DNA of 64,000 bases from Cerrena zonata (GCA_038087015.1 JASBNA010000001.1:620001-684000); one strand, 5' to 3'. Counted from the first letter of the stretch, positions 11,139 to 22,968 are shown. Notes: a model not told the origin generated them from the sequence alone. Translations and numbers: made by a program.

Positions 11139-12043
11139 TGGAGACCAGTCCAAGGCGAAAGACCTACGTGGTGGGCGACTCTAGCCCGACGGGGATGGGA
11201 GGACTAGAGGATGATGAAGGCTTCCGGGAAGATGGGATGGAGGAGGTAACGAGCTTATGGTGCTATCAAATTTCTACCAGACCGCCATCATTGGCATTAA
11301 GAGGGTATGTCCCGGCGCCTGCCAGTGCACGAGTGTACCAGAGCCGGTGTCTCTCCTTCTCTCTGAGCCGTCTCTCCCGGGCTCTCCTCCAACTCCAGCA
11401 CCGGTTCCCCTCCTCCTGCCCACAATACCCACGGCGCTACTCCCTCCATCCACAGCACAGCCCCGTCCCGCCGGTACCGTATCTGGTCCAGAGCCTCCGC
11501 AGCACCCATCCCGCCCTCTCGCGAGTAAACTGCACACCTTTTCTTCATTTCTCCTGTATACACACAGTACAGCACTCGAGTTTGTCCAGAAAAAAATTGC
11601 CAGTGTTTGCGCGGCTTTACAGCGGTTCATTCACCCGGAAAGCCGTCCATTACAATCCTCTCTGTCTGCATATCCAAATCGGTCCTAACATCTGTGCCCT
11701 GTCAGTGGAGTCCACTCGATCAGCTCCCATGACCATGCTAAACCAATCACACCTCCAGATAACACTGCACAAGGTCCTTCATCCATACGGTGACGGACAT
11801 ATACACTCCGTAACTGGCTGCTCTTACCCCGAGCGTGCTATAAACTGCACCCCAACCCACGTTCACGTGTGTAAGTGAGAGCGATCCCGTTTCATTTTTT
11901 TCTGGTGGCGTTGATTCGCCGATATTTCTAGGAAACACCATACGCTTGTGGCTCTTATAGGTGCCATATAGAAAGCAGGTAACTCGAGAAGGACGAGAGA
12001 CACGTTGTTGCTTTTCGACTCTACTTATATCATCGTACGCGTC
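11139..12043. promoter_or_regulatory. Divergent promoter region
   Basis: About 900 bases between the heads of the Tvp38 gene (-) and the small mitochondrial-type gene (+). A 249-codon plus-strand frame (11129-11878) runs through it but overlaps the Tvp38 start and is Ser/Pro/His-biased without a domain, so I treat the region as promoter and leaders. Confidence 0.4.
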
Positions 12044-12553
12044 ATGCGCTCGCCCAACATGCTCTTCGCCTCGTGCAGACGTCGTTCACACCCTCTCTTA
12101 TTTGGAAAACGTTTCAATTCAAGCAACAGTGCTCATGGCCAGCTTTACTCCGACCTTATTCCTGGGATGGTCCCAATTGCGTTATTAGGCTCTGCCGTGT
12201 ACATGGTACGTCCCCTTTTGCTTTGGTCTTAGTCTTCCATATCTCCATCCTATACGTTCTACTTTTACTCCTTCCGACCATCTATTTACTCCGCTTGGAA
12301 TGTAACCTACTTGGAATGCATCACCGCTGGTATCAGTGTACTAACTATTCCTCCATATTAGGGTTTGAAACTAGCCCAAACGAGCTTGGTACACGAAAAG
12401 TACCTAGATGAGGCACAAGCAAAGGTCTCAGCCCTGGAAGTCGAACTTGAGACCCTCCGAACTCACACTCCCATTGTCCCTGAACATGGTGGACCTGTCC
12501 TAGCGACATCTTCAGAACCCAATACCAATTCCAAGCGTTGGTGGTTCTTCTAG
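12044..12553 (+). CDS. Small single-pass protein, probably mitochondrial
   Basis: Unrecognised 117-residue protein in two exons (12044-12205 and 12362-12553, phase 0). The N-terminus is rich in Arg and Ser and poor in acids, like a mitochondrial presequence. A hydrophobic stretch LIPGMVPIALLGSAVYMGLK follows (about residues 40-58), crossing the splice junction. Then comes a coiled-coil-like helix with EAQAKVSALEVELETL, and the protein ends SKRWWFF. The architecture (presequence, one helix, soluble coiled tail) resembles small inner-membrane proteins, but I cannot name the family. The next ATG at 12059 could also be the start. Confidence 0.65.
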
Positions 12554-13482
12554 TGCTCCTAGTTCTTCTAGCTTCCACTTCTCTAATTTCCGGACCCCCC
12601 GAAATTTCAAACACTAGAAGAAACACCAGAATCACTGAAGGGCTCAACGGACATAACACCCTTAGTGTATAGCTTAAAGTCGATGAGATCCTAACGGACA
12701 TTGTACAATTCGAACGGGGAAGCGTTTCAACGACATAGTAATCGTCCCTTGATCGAGTCCAGAAGACGAAACGGGCATTCATTTTCCGGTCGTTTCAAAC
12801 CCATCTCGGCGATGCGCCCATTCCTAGGCTTGAATAGATTCCGAACGCGTTCTTTTTCCCTTTTCTCCTCAAATGTTATGTTCAAGCTTCAAGCTTCAAG
12901 CTCTAGGGTCTTTGTCTATCTTCCCCGTTGATCCCATAGGCTATGTTCCGATCCTGTTCAAACCTACCCCCATATCGAACTATACATACACTGGACGGAT
13001 GGTGTCATCAAGGGACACCTGTGGATTTTTTTTTGACATGTGCCATCGTTCGATGATGGTAGCGTGACGCTATGTTGAGGCGCGGAGAGATATCAGACCA
13101 CCGGAGGAGGTGCAAAGCAGTCTGCACAGACCACTATTCCTTTTGTTATGTTGAGGGGGAAGGGCACAGGAATTGGGACGTTAAGAGCAGCCGGAGAAGA
13201 GAGAAGTCTAGAGAGTCAGATAAGGGAGGACGAGTACGGGGAATTCTATACAAGCATATACACAATAACTACCACATTAAACCCAAACGATGATCAGCAA
13301 GTACGGACGATTATGAAGGCAGGTGAAGGCAGTAACAAAATGGGGGTGTGGGTGGGTATGTACTTTCAGCAACCCGGTAATAGGGTCGATAAGCTAGCGA
13401 GAGGCAGAAAGACGCAAGCAAGCGATGAGCGAGAGCAAAGGTGAGTGAAATCCAGGGAGGGTGAGAAGGAGGGGACGCCAGA
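12554..13482. other. Intergenic tail-to-tail region with a short tandem repeat
   Basis: About 930 bases between convergent genes. It contains three copies of a 7-base unit (AAGCTTC) at 12881-12902. Purine-rich stretches at 13080-13450 open short frames on both strands; none looks like a gene. Confidence 0.4.
12881..12902. repeat. Three-copy 7-bp tandem repeat
   Basis: The unit TTCAAGC is repeated three times without change in the 3' flank of the preceding gene. No function is evident. Confidence 0.8.
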
Positions 13483-15036
13483 TTAAGCAAACTTGGCAGC
13501 TTTGACGATCGAGGTTTTATGGCGATCGTATAGCTTGGCCGTGCTAGATGAGAAGAAAGGGGGAGTTCAGCATCGGTACCGAAGTAAGGATTTTGAATAT
13601 CGAGACTCGATATACAAAATACACAATAGAACATTATACATACCTTAGAGCGGCAGAAGCCAACCCAGTAAATGTTTGTATAGAGCTCTTTGCCCGTTTC
13701 AGTCGGAAAACATTGTATGCTATATGTGCCAAGCACAAGTTAGCAACTGATATCACAAATAACAAGTACAAGGGAAAGGAGGGGATGGCGTCGACTTACA
13801 AACGAAAATCAAGTCCATGAGCAACTTCATTCGTGTGACTTGGATCCAGTAGTCTTGACGTTGAAGGCGTTCGAGTTCTTTATGGTCTACTCTGTTCGCA
13901 CTCGGGTTGGATTTAGTTGTGGCTCCCGTCATGGACTCTGAGTATAGCCTCGACTCGACTTTGGAATAAAAAAACCAAATATTTAGCCACACTTCGGAAT
14001 TATATTGAATCCATGAGAGCTTGCTTTACCTTGATGCTGTAAATCCAAAATAACCCCTCTCTCCACGCTATTCTCCACCAAATTGACCAACGTGCCCACA
14101 AACCAACACCAATCCGCAAACTTCCCAGCCCGATCTCCCGTCTTGCGTCCAATCAGACCCAACTTGGAGAATGTAGCGATATCATCCGAGACGCCGTTAA
14201 CGAGTTCCAAGAGGACAGGTGGAGAGGTGTGTAGGAAGGTATGTAGCAGGTGTTTGCGTATAGGCTTTTTGTTGGAATTAGGTTTGGACGAGGTGGGTGT
14301 GAGAGGGGTGAGAGGATCGGATGGGTCGGCGGAGTTGTCCGCTAGGATGTGGTTGAGTGGGGCTAGCCAGTTGAAGAGAATGAGGCATTTCCTAGAGGTG
14401 GAAGGGCAAAGGTGAGTTTCGGTTTAATTACCGAAGAAGAGAACGAGGCGAACGTACCTGGTAAGGGAGAAACCAGAAATGGTGGATTCGAAACGTTTGA
14501 ATAACGCTGCCTCCCATCCTGGTCGTGCTTTGTTACCCAAAGACGCAGCGGAGGAGTGGAACAGGAGGTACATCCGTAGTGAGTACTGCATTAATTTCTA
14601 CAACATGTGATAAAATCAGTTCAAGCAACTTGTCAATTTCGTCCTTAAAGCACAAACATACGAAAGCCTTGTCCCTTCCATTGGCCGTAGTCAATAAATC
14701 TTGCCATACAACCTCCTTGGGTATACGGTTCATAGCTTCCTCGCGTGTCTTTTCATCTTCATCATCCGTCTCCGCATCCTCATTCAACTCTATATGTGCC
14801 TCATCCGCAATCTCCTGGGAAGTGTAAATCTCACTGCCGAACTTGACGGACGAAGAAGTCACAGACGTCCGGGGTGTTCGTGGGGGATGTGAAGACAAAG
14901 GATTCATTTGAATTTGGAACGAAGCATTAGGTGGTTCGAAGGATGAGGAGAAATAACTGTCATTGAGGTCGTGTGTGGAAGATGATGAAGCTGCAGAGTG
15001 GTGGTCGGCATGAGGAAAGTTTAAAACAGAAGCCAT
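13483..15036 (-). CDS. PEX11: Peroxin-11 (peroxisome division protein)
   Basis: Peroxisomal membrane protein that elongates and divides peroxisomes. From ATG at 15036: a disordered acidic N-terminus of about 130 residues, then the PEX11 core. The core includes RMYLLFHSSAASLGNK (about 14545-14590), LIGRKTGDRAGKFADWCWFV (about 14095-14155), NLVENSVERGVILDL (about 14040-14085), and the C-terminal amphipathic part AYNVFRLKRAKSSIQTFTGL (about 13675-13730), ending TAKLYDRHKTSIVKAAKFA. At least five introns were placed; the junctions checked keep phase. The N-terminal extension is longer than in yeast Pex11. It is divergent from the dynein light chain gene. Confidence 0.9.
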
Positions 15037-15402
15037 GGTGGTGTATGTTGAGATCCAAAATGCCGTTCGCCACTCGATATGAGGCTCTAGACTGAGAGTG
15101 ACCGTAAGAAACCGAATACGCCCTGTGTTGGCACTTGTCACTGGCAGACTCGGACAACATTATGCGCGCCTCGGACGCGTGGACTGAGATTGAGTGCACG
15201 TGCTCTGGTCGCGGTTGTCGCCCTTTGTCGCCTCTTTCAGGTCTTCTCCGCTTTCTGTCCTGTTTTGCAGCCACCGTCAGTGATGCTCGGAGCATTCACC
15301 CACTCATAATTTCGTGCAAGTACTCCCGCTTTCCGCTCATTTACGCCTTTCTTGTTCTTTTGCCAATACCTGCATCTACATACACTACGTACCCGTTTCC
15401 AA
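15037..15402. promoter_or_regulatory. Shared divergent promoter of PEX11 and the dynein light chain gene
   Basis: 366 bases separate the two start codons, so both promoters and 5' leaders must lie here or overlap. The plus-strand half nearest 15403 is pyrimidine-rich, as expected for a fungal leader. No TATA element was recognised. Confidence 0.55.
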
Positions 15403-16082
15403 ATGTCTGGCCTCCGCTCACCTCAAACGCCCCGATCGACGGCATCTTCACCTTCACCTAAACCGAGCTTCGATACCGACTTGTTGCGGGCTTATGTCAA
15501 GAAGCTTTTGCAATCGACTCTGCAGACTTGTTCATGGCCTGAACCGCGTGAACGCGATCGTGTGAAGAGTTGGATAAAGGAGATTGGTGAACGGGTAAAG
15601 GAACGGATGTTAGGTGTGTATTTTGCCTATTCGGTGTTTTATCATATGTGTAAAGACGTGTGGAATATTTACAACATCCCGTCATGTATGCAGAGATCCA
15701 GCCGAATGGATTGTAAGTGACATCCCTTGTACTTCCAGGTGACTCCTTGTTTGACAGCTTTTAGTAAATATATCGTCATGACACAAATAAATGAGAACTT
15801 GGGTCAGGGTGGAAGGTGTGTGAACGCGTGCTACATAAATGTGCTCGATCCAGGCTCACTGCTTCCTTTTACTCTATTGCTTATCCTGATAGGGCGGATA
15901 TGGTCTGTCATTGGGAAGATTCGGATTGTGTTACCCAAGAAGTATTCTACAATGTATGCATTTGTTTTATTTTCCTCCTTTTGCCAATAAACATGTCTGC
16001 GATTGATGACTATATCTCTTTCTATGTTTGCCAGGATGCTATCATATGTATCTGCGTTGCCTTTGCTGTTCGGACAGTATGA
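15403..16082 (+). CDS. Tctex-type dynein light chain
   Basis: Light chain of the Tctex1/DYNLT family, which binds dynein intermediate chain and cargo. Five exons: 15403-15613, 15694-15712 (only 19 nt), 15765-15815, 15893-15953 and 16035-16082; all phases join. Key blocks are the N-terminal helices (DTDLLRAYVKKLLQSTLQTC), then IQPNGFKYIVMTQINENLGQ, GGRADMVCHWEDSDCVTQEV, and the final strand AIICICVAFAVRTV. The total of 129 residues fits the family. It could be one of the Tctex1-domain (TCTEX1D/DYNLT2-like) members, because the N-terminus is longer than DYNLT1. Confidence 0.86.
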
Positions 16083-19000
16083 TAATTTTACACGCACCAT
16101 ATACCCTCCCGTCTACCTGCGCAATCATCTATACCATCGTCCCTGGAATTCAATGTTACGGAAGCTGGTCATGTATTCATCCGCGTGAAGTCGTCCCGGT
16201 TTTGCCCAAATAACGCACTCTTTGTACGGCATAAACACAACGAGCACTGAATGTAGGTGCCTTTACTTGTTTAGTTGCAATGCAGAGCCGTCTTGTTCAC
16301 ATCAGGCGGTTAGGATTCCAGGGCGTAGAGGTCTCCGCCGATGTACGTACTTCGCGAGCTTTGTGGAGTCGAGGGTACAACGTGAACTACCCGTTCAGTT
16401 TTTGTACTCTTTGGTGAATGCACCGTTCACATGCATGCTCCGCAATTTATTATCAAGAGTGACCTTTTTCCATACAATGGGCGACTGAATACTTGCGATG
16501 AGTGGTGACATAACTATCATTCCATTCTCAATGAAGCTCTCACTTGCCTGGCCCATACGCATGGTATCGACAACGATGGTCCGGGTGGCCTGAAAGAGCA
16601 TGGCCGTCTTACCTAGCTCATGCGGTATGTGTCTTGTGGTTCTTGTGGCTTTATGTTAGGATGACAGGATGCACCTCATGTTGTACAATCGGACACAATC
16701 AGGTGTAATAGGGCATTGTGCAACCTAGACAGCGTTATTTGCATATGCCCGCAAAAGTGGTTCATTTTGCTGCCATCTATATAAACGGGGAAACATGACT
16801 TTGTCCGCAGACTAATAATAGGATGATCAGATGATGACTAGGAGCAGAAAACGAGGGTGGTAGCTGGATCATGATTTGGGAGTTTGAGGCTCGGGAGCTG
16901 GATGGAAGGATCTGATTCGAGCAGCGATGGCAACTAACGCGGTTTCCATAAAAGCATTGTGGATGGCTCCGCGGGGGCGACAGACAGGTGAGTGGTAAAC
17001 ATAGCGAGAAAGTTTGTGGCTGGAACAGTCCGAGAAAGTGGCAAAGCAAATGAGATAACTGTCGACATTCCGCCGACATTGATTCCACGCCACCCGCAGA
17101 CGACGAGACTCAGACGGGCGGGCGTCACGCGTGCCATCAGATCTTCTTTCTGGTGCTCGACAGCTTGGGCAGGACCCCTAACAGCTCCGGCATCATTCCT
17201 GTCAGCCATTTTGCTCCTGCCAATCTGATCCTCTCCCACTCAGATTCATACTTCCGATCAATGGCCCTACATGGTCTAGCTCATTTCCGACCTGGTCACC
17301 TTTGTGGCGTTCGTCAAATAGGAAATATCACCCTGCGCCTCCTGTGGGCGTGATGCCAACGTCCTATCTCAATGAAAGAAGCCATTTCATACGCACAAGG
17401 TTGGGACGTGTCCACGTATCTGCGGCCAAGTACGTCAGTATCCTTTCAACGTCCACTCACAGTCATGCCGACCCTCGCTCACCATCTGCCGTAGCCTCTA
17501 ATTGGACCGATGCCTTGACGTGGGCAAGGGTGCGCTCTATGATACACCGAGTTTCCAATCAGATACCATTTACACCAAATTGGAAGGTGATTTTGGGTCG
17601 CCCATCTCCCATATGTGAAAGCCCGTATTCGGTACGATTGACAAATCGGTAGCTATCGAATGTATATATTGATAACCCTGGCTAATTTGCTTTCACTCCC
17701 AGGCAGTTCATCGGCGATATCCCCGTTCTGCAATAGGGAATACCGCAAGTCGAGTCAGCGGACTTTGCGGCGACTCTTTGCTTGAGTTTGGGAGAGGACG
17801 ATAACTCTGTAGTCTCACGGCAGAAGCTAATTTGTCCACACAGACCTGGAATGCTTGCTAGGCATGAGGCAATTCGAAGAATGGAGAAGGGAGGAAGCAG
17901 CACAGCTTGACCCTGGCTTCTTCGACGTCCTTGTAGATCGTGTGCACCTGTGCAGAAAGAACGACACCTCTGGGGTGATTCGTCATTAAGCAATATGCAG
18001 GATCTTGTCGCTTCATGGTGCGCGGCCGTCTCAGCGACCCTGGTATCAATACCTTGGGCTCTACTCGCTCTCGTTCTTCCCATGCCTCTCCACATGTTGA
18101 ACCGGGTGGCGATCTCCGGATCACCCTTCAACCCATAAGGTTTGTGACCTCTGGTCTGAGGGTTCAAACTGTACTTCATGGTCCACGGACGAACCGCTGG
18201 TTCATTTGCGCCGTGGCTCCCCACAGTTTCCAGGCCTTTCCTATCATATGTCGTAAAGCGGTTGAACGGACGTTCTTTACATCCAGCAGTCCGCGGAGGA
18301 TTCTGTGATAGTCAGGATGATGTTCCGGTCACCCCAGTTCAATTGTGCTCACAGTGCATTCTAGGGACACATCCAGAGAATGCAATTCTTAATGCCGCGA
18401 CCGGCAATCTAGCGATAGGTGTGATAATGCAAACGTGCATTTATCGCACCTGTCCTCAGCTTTGGCTTTTTAGTACTTGCCATACACGATCAGAAGTGAC
18501 CGGCGAGGATCCTTCTCGAAAGCGAGGATGAGGTTCTGATGTTCCCATGAACAAACACATTCAAACGAATGCCGGTTGTCAGTCAATGTGCTGATAATAG
18601 CATCCTCTGAGGATGTCCAGTTTGGTATATTTATTGGTGTTCTCAGGATGCATCACCAGAACGGTGTTTCGGAAATGAAAAGTAAGGGATCTCAGTGATG
18701 ATCATCCTATCACCGCTTTGTACCGACGCTGAATACGTGTACGAAATACGAATGTGCTAGAGCGGAATTAGTTCTGCTACTCAGGGTTTTAAATCGTTCT
18801 TAGTATTCAGCTTCTCGGAGATGATTAGAATAAACCTCAATCTGACAAACCCAACCCTGGAGAAGCACATGACGAGCGTTTAGGTCACGAACCTGAAGCT
18901 GAGTTTTGTCACGGCGATGGTGTTCCTGATAGTTTAATGTCCGCGATTGCCCTCACATGTTTGGGATTGCTAAGATCATTTGTGAGAGTGTTGGAGAGTC

Positions 19001-19105
19001 CGAGTCGCACTGCGAAACCTCAGTTAAAACGGTGCGGTAAGGCCATCGTACTACAGCAGTGATCAAGTACGGACATCTTTGTTCTACACGGGCCCGTGCA
19101 GAAAA
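16083..19105. other. Three-kilobase stretch without a confident gene
   Basis: No recognised gene. A minus-strand frame at 16934-17239 reads as a moderately hydrophobic protein of about 90 residues without a known domain. On the plus strand, separate protein-like segments are seen at 17500-17600, 17840-17985, 18030-18310, 18600-18681 and 18829-19064, described separately. They do not join into one protein by the splice sites I can see. Confidence 0.4.
17250..19064 (+). pseudogene. Unidentified coding-like segments: decayed or unresolved spliced gene
   Basis: Several plus-strand segments have protein-like composition and flanking splice-like signals. The frame at 17840-17985 includes LLGMRQFEEWRREEAAQLDP and FFDVLVDRVHLCRK, then a stop. 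The frame at 18601-18681 reads EDVQFGIFIGVLRMHHQNGV after a TAATAG acceptor and before a GTAAGG donor. An 18829-19064 frame of about 78 codons (DERLGHEPEAEFCHGDGVPD and on) ends at a stop shortly before the methyltransferase gene. I recognise no family and cannot join the frames without a break. It may be a degenerate gene or one with exons I misplace. Confidence 0.3.
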
Positions 19106-20084
19106 ATGTCTGATCCAGTCGCTGAAATCTCACAAACGTCCAGTCCCCCTGGAAATGTCTCGCAAACTGGCCCTTCCATTCAAGAGCAAGTTCGTAAACT
19201 GATAGCAGAATCAGAAGATCAGGATGGATGGGACAAAGCTTGGTCAGACAAGTCTCATCTATGTTTGACTCATGATCAAAGACCCGTACTGATCCCGCCC
19301 GTTGTTGCGTAGGAAGCTTGGAATCACCCCCTGGGATGCAGGTTACGCTCAACCTCCACTTGTCGACCTTCTCGCGTCCAAAGTGCTAGAATTGCCTACT
19401 TCGGGATATGCTCTGGTCCCCGGCTGTGGGAGGGTAAGTCCGATACGGTTTAAGGTAGGATCAGAGCACTATATCCTAATTGACATTTATTGCTTCTAGG
19501 GATATGACCCCATACTCATAGCTTCAACATTGGGCCTCGATACTCTTGCCATCGATATCGCCGAGACAGCTGTTCAGGTTGCAAATGAGTGAGTATGGAT
19601 ATCGACTAAACCGAGCGTTAGAGTGGCACTAAAGATTTTGCGGGTGGTCTCTAGAAACCTAGCTAAAGCGAATGTAGCTCCACCAGGCAAGGTAACCTTC
19701 AGGCTAGACGATTTTTTCAAGCTCTCAGGATCCGATGGTGGGGGCCAGTTTGACCTCATTTATGATTACACGTGAGTGCATCACATGGGGGGCTTGTAAT
19801 CCGACTCATTTGTTATTTGCAGGTTTTTTGTGGCGATTCCTCCAGAGTTAAGAAAGGAGTGGGGAAAGAAGATGACCGAACTGGTCAAGTCGGGCGGTTT
19901 CCTGGTTACTTTGGTATTTCCCATGGATCCCCCACAAGATTACGGTCCGCCATTCTACGTTCGCCCTGAACATTACGTGGAGGTACTTGGCAATCAATGG
20001 GAGAAAGTATACGATAAGGTTCCAGAACGCAGTTCAGAGACTCACAAAGGGAGAGAGCAGATGGTGGTATACAGAAAATTGTAG
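19106..20084 (+). CDS. TPMT-family thiol methyltransferase
   Basis: SAM-dependent methyltransferase of the thiopurine/thiol methyltransferase (TPMT, plant HOL/TMT) family, likely methylating small thiols, halides or thiocyanate. Exons are joined over four introns with matching phases. Motifs in order are GITPWDAGYAQPPLVDLL (substrate side), the SAM motif I VPGCGRGYDPILIA, the acidic loop DTLAIDIAETAVQ, then LDDFFKL, FDLIYDYTFFVAIPPELRKE and GGFLVTLVFPMDPPQDYGPP. It ends ERSSETHKGREQMVVYRKL. The first intron uses a GTCAGA donor, a variant of the GTCAGT donors seen in other genes here. The length is as expected for the family. Confidence 0.9.
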
Positions 20085-20256
20085 TGGTAGTAATTAATGT
20101 CTGAGGAATTCTACAGTTACCAAGTTGGTCCGGTGAGCTACCATTTATAGGCTGTCGATCATTATAATTTTTGTAAGCGCCGATGACATGGTTTGGCTGG
20201 CTGAGTTAATTGAAGTTGCAGTTCATCTCTGCTTTCGTCTTCTTGAGGTCCACGGC

Positions 20257-22290
20257 ATGTCCTTGGTCTCCAAACAATGCCTCAAGCACATTCGAATACC
20301 AAAATCCTGTAGGCATGTGCCACGGGCTGCCGTCGTCCGCAATATCCATGCTTCCCAAGTCACAGGATTCACTCTCGCTATCCCAACATTGGACTTGTCT
20401 AGTTTCCCCAGTTCAAGTCGGACACACGACACAAGGGAGTCTGTACAGGATCTCAGGCTAGCTGAGCTACTCCAAGATCTGGATGGAGGCTCACCCGACC
20501 CAACCCGGGTCTGGAGGAGCTACCGTAAACTGCTCACCGTCGAGCTTCCAGCGAATGTCCCTCTGGTAATTCACCAACGTGTTCTTCGCGCGTGTTCCCC
20601 TTCTTCGAAACAAATGAGGGCTATTCTTGCCGACCAGCTGAAAGCACGCTCACGACCGAGCACTCCACACCAATTCGAAGGCCGATTCCAGTCTATAATC
20701 CATAACATGCAGGAAGCAGGTTATACACCTGACCTGAACGATTTCTATTATATTCTAGAGCAATTCGCCTCCGTCGGTCATCATGTTGGTTCTCGTCGGG
20801 TTATGGCGGAGATGGAAGAGCTTGGCATTGACAAGACACCGAAGGTTTATGCCCTCGGACTTGAATCGCTATGTCGTGCGCTCACCCTGCCACTATGGCA
20901 CGAAGAGCGTCCTCGGTTTCTGAAAGAATTTTCTACGGACGCGCAGAAGCTTCTCGACGAGATGTGGAAGGCTAATATTCCAGTCTCACCGATGTGCGTT
21001 GACCTGGCTGTACGGGTGTTCAAGGAGACTATGGACATGGACGGTCTAGAAAAGGTCTTGAAAGTTGTCTATGGGATAGATTTAGCTTATCCGGACCGTC
21101 CACCTGTAGAGTTCTGGGACAAAGGACGGACGAAACCTGTAGAGGGTGACTTCATCTCACCGCTCTCCGGGCCCCAACCGTTTTCGACCGCCGCTCTCAA
21201 TACCACACTGGATATTCTGGGACGACTGGGCGAGGTTTCCAAGATGGTCCAACTCTTCGAGGTAGTGACCAACCCACTGCCTCAAGGCTCATCACCAGTT
21301 CCTTCTTCATCTTTTGATGACGATGACGACGATTTCGGAGTGAACAGCCCGGCTGTCGCCCCGTTCACCCTTCCACATGCTATTCCCAACACGACAACAT
21401 TCTATACCCTCATACGATGGCTTGTTCAGGCTGATCATCCCATTCTTGTTCGACATTATTGTCTTCAGGCCTACCATTTGGACCGGGCATTGGATACAAG
21501 AATACGCAGATTAATCACTCAAAAAGTCAACCCGGTCAGAATCGAGGATTTAACTGCTCCTCGTATGTCGATGAACCGGAATATTCTCCAGGCGGTCATG
21601 TCTCTCGCCAATCGAAATAAGAACCGAAACCTCGAGCTACTGAGGTGGATCTCATATCGAATAGAGAGAGTTCTCAAGAACAAGCGAAGTGACGTCGAGT
21701 TCTATACCAAGTATAGAAAACTTCTGGCGGCCGGTCATTTGGAACATTTGTCCTCACCAGAGGACTCGTCAACCAACCCACCCTTTTCTGATACATCCTC
21801 CTCATTATCACAACCCCAATCAGAAGACGAACAGAAAACACCAGCCGCATTCCATCTTGACGCTGCCAAAAATCCCCCATTTGTACCATCGCCGAAAGAC
21901 AAACCTCTTGATCTGGATCTCCATCTCACTCTTTTGCAACGTGACATCGAGGATATTGTTCCGTTGCAACAACACTGCCTTGACATACTTGGTAGAAATA
22001 CACAACGGTTGAAGGAGAGACTAGGCCGCCGTGTGTGGGCTGAGAAAGACGTCTACCTGCGTGTCCCAGACGGCCGCAGGAAGATCGCGAAAGCGCACTG
22101 GCCGACACTCGTAAACTTTGCTTCTCAACCACAAGTTCCTAAGGAAGAGGCCGAGGATGATCTGTCGGATCTGAGCGGGCCTTCACGACGTCGACGATGG
22201 CAGAGACAGCAGTCGAATTTAGCTTTTAGGCGTGGCCGCCGCGGATTCATGACTTCGGCGGTGCAGCAATCCCCACATCATACTTCATGA
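20257..22290 (+). CDS. Mitochondrial PPR-like protein (single exon)
   Basis: Large intronless gene, unusual among its neighbours. The open frame starts at ATG 20188, but the ATG at 20257 begins a typical mitochondrial presequence (MSLVSKQCLKHIRIPKSCRH..., ending near RNIHAS), so I prefer it. The body is helical with pentatricopeptide-like units such as NMQEAGYTPDLNDFYYILEQ and AEMEELGIDKTPKVYALGLE. Acidic low-complexity loops lie at about 21310-21345 and 21760-21840, and the C-terminus is very basic. By analogy with fungal PPR proteins it probably binds mitochondrial RNA (stability, translation or intron splicing). The specific target cannot be told. The 677-residue length fits such factors. 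Confidence 0.75.
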   Translation: MSLVSKQCLKHIRIPKSCRHVPRAAVVRNIHASQVTGFTLAIPTLDLSSFPSSSRTHDTRESVQDLRLAELLQDLDGGSPDPTRVWRSYRKLLTVELPANVPLVIHQRVLRACSPSSKQMRAILADQLKARSRPSTPHQFEGRFQSIIHNMQEAGYTPDLNDFYYILEQFASVGHHVGSRRVMAEMEELGIDKTPKVYALGLESLCRALTLPLWHEERPRFLKEFSTDAQKLLDEMWKANIPVSPMCVDLAVRVFKETMDMDGLEKVLKVVYGIDLAYPDRPPVEFWDKGRTKPVEGDFISPLSGPQPFSTAALNTTLDILGRLGEVSKMVQLFEVVTNPLPQGSSPVPSSSFDDDDDDFGVNSPAVAPFTLPHAIPNTTTFYTLIRWLVQADHPILVRHYCLQAYHLDRALDTRIRRLITQKVNPVRIEDLTAPRMSMNRNILQAVMSLANRNKNRNLELLRWISYRIERVLKNKRSDVEFYTKYRKLLAAGHLEHLSSPEDSSTNPPFSDTSSSLSQPQSEDEQKTPAAFHLDAAKNPPFVPSPKDKPLDLDLHLTLLQRDIEDIVPLQQHCLDILGRNTQRLKERLGRRVWAEKDVYLRVPDGRRKIAKAHWPTLVNFASQPQVPKEEAEDDLSDLSGPSRRRRWQRQQSNLAFRRGRRGFMTSAVQQSPHHTS

Positions 22291-22968
22291 CTTCCACTTG
22301 AATCTAGAGGTGTATCTACGTCCATATGTGAGCCTTTCTTTCCACACTCGATTATCATGTGCTTAATATAATTTTCTCCATAGTGTAACGCGTATATAAT
22401 GCTGCTCAAGCGTTAATCCGATTCTGTTCCGAACGATACTACAAATTGTCGGTATTTCGTCACGTCATTATATTCAATGTGGGGCGACGTTTCGCCCTTG
22501 TACTATGAGCAGGTCCAGATCCTTCCGCGAATTTAGTGTAGTTGGGTACAACCATCTGCACCACTTCCCTGCCTCTCGTGGCAGATGGCTTATGTCCTCA
22601 TTAAACGCACGGAGTAGTGTGATCATTGGGCTTCGCAACTTCGCATGAGGGAAGTGCGACCAAGAAACCTTATGATTTGGTGGGAAGTTGTGAGGAGCGG
22701 GAGAAGGAATGGAGACTTTTTACACCCTGCATTAGTGATATTAGAACTCTACGCTTGTAGTGGATATATGCAATAATGGAAAAAGAATGGGAAGCACGAG
22801 CCGTGACGTTGTTGCAGAATTAAACTTCTCCGGACGGCCGAGATAACCGCAGACATACAAGGACAACATCGAGAGCAATCGAAATCAACGAACAACAGAG
22901 GGTGGGAAGCAAATACACGCAATGGAATAAGCGGAGGAAAAAAACAAGTAAACGGGTTCTCATGAAGC
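22291..22968. other. Intergenic tail-to-tail region
   Basis: About 680 bases between the convergent PPR-like and CLASP genes, with no coding signal. Probably both 3' untranslated regions. Confidence 0.5.

Noticed and set aside
11129..11878. 249-codon plus-strand frame
   Set aside because: Overlaps the start of the Tvp38 gene and the divergent promoter; Ser/Pro/His-biased with no domain.
12345..12782. 145-codon minus-strand frame
   Set aside because: Antisense to the second exon of the small mitochondrial-type gene, which has the better splice and codon evidence.
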